Source: Bacteroidales bacterium
GTDB lineage: Bacteria > Bacteroidota > Bacteroidia > Bacteroidales > VadinHA17
Assembly (NCBI GenBank): GCA_003162595.1
Contig: PMNJ01000240.1
Coordinates: 584 to 8,163, forward strand
Direction of reading: 5' to 3'
Length of the DNA: 7,580 bases
Positions 5,518-7,580 of the stretch are shown in pieces. Numbering within the stretch: the first letter of the stretch is position 1; each line of letters begins with the position of its first letter. The translations under genes and the position numbers were made by a program. The notes under the pieces were generated by a model, which saw only the letters and a program-made list of their open reading frames with translations, did no database searches and was not told the DNA's origin.

Positions 5518-6552
5518 TTATTTTTCAGATTCTCGCCCTGAAATATATTTCCTCCACTTCTCAATTACCTGTACCATATCATCAGGCAGATCTGAATCAA
5601 AGGAGAGTCTTTTCCCGGTTACCGGATGATTAAATGCAAGCGATTTTGCATGCAAAGCCTGACGAGGCAGTATCTTAAAACAATTTTTAATAAACTGCTG
5701 GTATTTTGTGAATGTTGTGCCTTTAAGTATCTTATTACCACCATACTCCTCATCATTAAACAAAGGATGTTTTATATGACTGAAATGGACCCGGATCTGA
5801 TGCGTACGTCCGGTTTCAAGTTTGCATTCAATAAGTGAAATATAACCAAGATCCTCAAGAACCTTATAATGAGTTATTGCAGTCTTCCCCTCGGTGTCAT
5901 CCTTAAAAACCTGCATTATCTTCCTGTCCTTTATACTCCTGCCAACATTACCTGTAATAGTTCCTTCCAACGGATCGGGTATTCCCCATATGAGAGCATT
6001 GTACCTGCGATCTGTTGTCCGGTCATAAAACTGTTTTGAGAGCCTGTTAAGCGAATATTCATTTTTGGCAATAACAAGAATCCCGGAGGTGTTTTTATCC
6101 AAACGGTGAACCAGTCCCGGTCTGCTCTCTCCTGTATTAAAAAGTGGAAGGTCCCTGAAGTGCCACATAAGGGCATTAACGAGTGTTCCTGTATAGTTGC
6201 CATAGGCAGGATGTACCACCATACCTGGTTCTTTATTGACAACCAGAACATCATCATCCTCATAAACAATATTTAAATGGATATTCTCCGGAATAAGTTC
6301 AATTTCTCTTGGAGGTGTCGGCAAAACAACCTGCACAATATCTCCTGGTTTAATCTTATAGTTTGGTTTAACCGGATTATTATTTACCAGTATATTTCCT
6401 GCATTGGCAGCATTCTGAATACGTGTCCTTGAGGAATTCTCCAGCCTGTCGGACAGGAATTTGTCAATCCTGAGGAGTGATTGCCCGGGATCTGCCTTAA
6501 ACCTGTAATGTTCAAAGAACTCCTGCTGATCGGCTAATTCTTCTTCTGCCAT
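5518..6552 (-). CDS. rluD: RluD-type 23S rRNA pseudouridine synthase
   Basis: RluA/RluD-family enzyme that isomerises uridines to pseudouridine in large-subunit rRNA (E. coli RluD acts on helix 69); 344 residues, normal length. An N-terminal extension of about 25 residues is followed by an S4 RNA-binding domain (about 27-75: RIDKFLSDRL, SRTRIQ, GNILVNN, YKIKPGD). The catalytic domain has NKEPGMVVHP (106-115), the signature HRLDKNTSG with catalytic Asp152, RRYNALIWG (182-190), and GRTHQIRVH (248-256). Exact target positions cannot be read from sequence; RluD is the best fit because of the S4 domain and motif style. The ATG overlaps an A8 run and has no Shine-Dalgarno; it lies only 9 bp after the stop of the T9SS protein gene, suggesting one transcript. 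The gene is convergent with the TPM membrane gene across 51 bp. Confidence 0.94.
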   Translation of the reverse strand: MAEEELADQQEFFEHYRFKADPGQSLLRIDKFLSDRLENSSRTRIQNAANAGNILVNNNPVKPNYKIKPGDIVQVVLPTPPREIELIPENIHLNIVYEDDDVLVVNKEPGMVVHPAYGNYTGTLVNALMWHFRDLPLFNTGESRPGLVHRLDKNTSGILVIAKNEYSLNRLSKQFYDRTTDRRYNALIWGIPDPLEGTITGNVGRSIKDRKIMQVFKDDTEGKTAITHYKVLEDLGYISLIECKLETGRTHQIRVHFSHIKHPLFNDEEYGGNKILKGTTFTKYQQFIKNCFKILPRQALHAKSLAFNHPVTGKRLSFDSDLPDDMVQVIEKWRKYISGRESEK

Positions 6553-6561
6553 TTTTTTTGA

Positions 6562-7580
6562 TTACCTTGATTTAATAAACCGATTATACCTGACAGTACT
6601 CCCATTTATATTTATAACCAGAAAGTACATGCCGTCCTTAAGTGAAGAAATATCTACCTTCCTATTGAAAAGAACTTTTATAAGTTCGCGCCCATTCAGG
6701 TCGGTTATAGTTATATACGATGATCCGGTAAATTGCAAGTCACCCGGATCAATATTGATATATTCGCTTGCCGGATTTGGCCATATAGTCATAAGGCTCT
6801 TATTTTTTACTGGAGTGTCGTGAACTGAGGTAACTATAAGCGCAGAACCTACAACAGGCCTTATCATTATGCTGCCAGGAACCTGAGACAGGCTCCATTC
6901 ACCGTTTAACCAGTAGAATTGTTTGCCGGCATTAGGAGTATTTACGTCGTAACCTGCATTAAGAAATGACTCGGAGCGTTGTTTCCATCCGACATAAAAC
7001 ACATCATTTACCATAACACCTTGAGGAAGTATATATGTATAAAAGCCATTTATACCATTTCCCTGTTCTACAATGACATCTTCTCTGGTACAAAGTACAT
7101 TACCGGGAATCCCATTGTTATCATCCCAGACCACCAGATCAAATTCCCTTTGATTAGCGTGTTGATAGCTGTCGTTGAAGCATATTTGTACAGCTCTTAG
7201 GGTGTCCTGCATGAAGGAGGTAAATTTGTAAGCCACCATAGCATTTCTGGAGCCAAGTCCGTTAATACCGTATCCTCCTTCAGATGTCCCGTCATCGAAT
7301 GCAAAATAATTTTTAAAAACCTGATAATATATTAACGTGTCGTTTCCCTTTGGATCAAAATTATCGGTCTTAAGTGAAGCTGTAATTCTGAAGAGAGCTG
7401 AATCATTATTGCTGGTGTTGAAAGTATATACAAGGTTAGCATTATAATCAACATTTGTTAATGGCCCTATATTTGTTGCACCTGCAGAAACAGAATAAGC
7501 CTGAGAATTTTTATAGACATCCCAAATTTCAAAATTACGGGTTATATTACGGGTTAGAGTATCATTATTCCGATAATGAA
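6562..7580 (-). CDS. T9SS-exported protein, C-terminal part (5' end beyond window)
   Basis: The minus-strand frame stays open from base 7578 to the TAA at 6562-6564, giving 338 visible residues with no start; the first in-frame Met (7239) is internal, since the frame and protein character continue upstream. The visible part has a beta-rich Asn/Thr-rich region, then a module beginning YFAFDDGTSEGGYGI (about bases 7306-7264) and running through AYKF, DTLRAVQICFND, DLVVWDD, FYVGWKQ, AGYDVN and MIRPVVG. A type A T9SS sorting domain follows: WPNPASEYINID, then ITDLNGRELI, VDISSLKDGMYFLVI and a final basic RFIKSR. T9SS cargo crosses the outer membrane through Sov/SprA and loses this tail to PorU. 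The module is one I associate with large uncharacterised secreted Bacteroidota proteins; its function is unknown. It precedes rluD by 9 bp, on the same strand. Confidence 0.9.
   Translation of the reverse strand, partial: HYRNNDTLTRNITRNFEIWDVYKNSQAYSVSAGATNIGPLTNVDYNANLVYTFNTSNNDSALFRITASLKTDNFDPKGNDTLIYYQVFKNYFAFDDGTSEGGYGINGLGSRNAMVAYKFTSFMQDTLRAVQICFNDSYQHANQREFDLVVWDDNNGIPGNVLCTREDVIVEQGNGINGFYTYILPQGVMVNDVFYVGWKQRSESFLNAGYDVNTPNAGKQFYWLNGEWSLSQVPGSIMIRPVVGSALIVTSVHDTPVKNKSLMTIWPNPASEYINIDPGDLQFTGSSYITITDLNGRELIKVLFNRKVDISSLKDGMYFLVININGSTVRYNRFIKSR
6565..6795 (-). other. Type IX secretion C-terminal sorting domain (type A)
   Basis: The last roughly 75 residues of the secreted protein carry the standard order of a Por-secretion domain: WPNPAS near its start, a strand with ITDLNGRE in the middle, DISSLKDGMYFLVI, and a basic C-terminus. 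It shows that the organism has, or once had, a type IX secretion system, and it is the strongest taxonomic marker in the window. Confidence 0.92.

Noticed and set aside
5184..5564. 126-residue proline-rich open frame on the minus strand
   Set aside because: It is the complement of the GGN codons of the glycine-rich tail, which automatically gives Pro codons; it overlaps two well-supported genes and has no domain or start signal.

Overview
This window looks like an ordinary chromosomal segment of a Bacteroidota bacterium, probably from the Bacteroidales/Marinilabiliales side. The support is: a secreted protein ending in a type IX secretion (T9SS) sorting domain; several start codons preceded by A/T-rich sequence rather than Shine-Dalgarno motifs; a Bacteroidota-style TAnnTTTG promoter element; and codon use of a moderately AT-rich genome. 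No RNA gene, CRISPR array, transposase or phage gene is visible.

Layout. Left block, plus strand: the C-terminal 265 residues of glycine decarboxylase P protein (gcvP, 5' end outside the window), then a Gfo/Idh/MocA-like lipoprotein oxidoreductase. Next, convergent on the minus strand, is D-alanine--D-alanine ligase (ddl). Its stop codon abuts a 40-bp array of degenerate 8-bp repeats. A 303-bp intergenic region follows, carrying a nested inverted repeat (two hairpins inside an outer stem), a short CTCTGTG-type repeat and candidate promoters for the divergent ddl and lemA. Middle block, plus strand: a tight three-gene cassette of lemA, a small cytosolic-looking TPM-domain gene, and a membrane TPM-domain protein with a glycine-rich tail (YgcG type). 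Right block, minus strand: an RluD-type 23S rRNA pseudouridine synthase, preceded 9 bp upstream by the 3' part of a large T9SS-exported protein whose start lies beyond the window.

How the genes relate. gcvP is core one-carbon metabolism, ddl peptidoglycan precursor synthesis, and rluD ribosome maturation. The lemA-TPM-TPM cassette is an envelope-associated unit of poorly defined function found in many Bacteroidota. From memory, rluD and ddl are often neighbours in this phylum, so the opposite-strand lemA cassette and the repeat-bearing spacer may interrupt an ancestral unit. I see no wholly new system. The points most worth a second look are the two non-coding repeat structures, the Sec-lipoprotein oxidoreductase with an atypical nucleotide-binding motif, and the LemA/TPM cassette.
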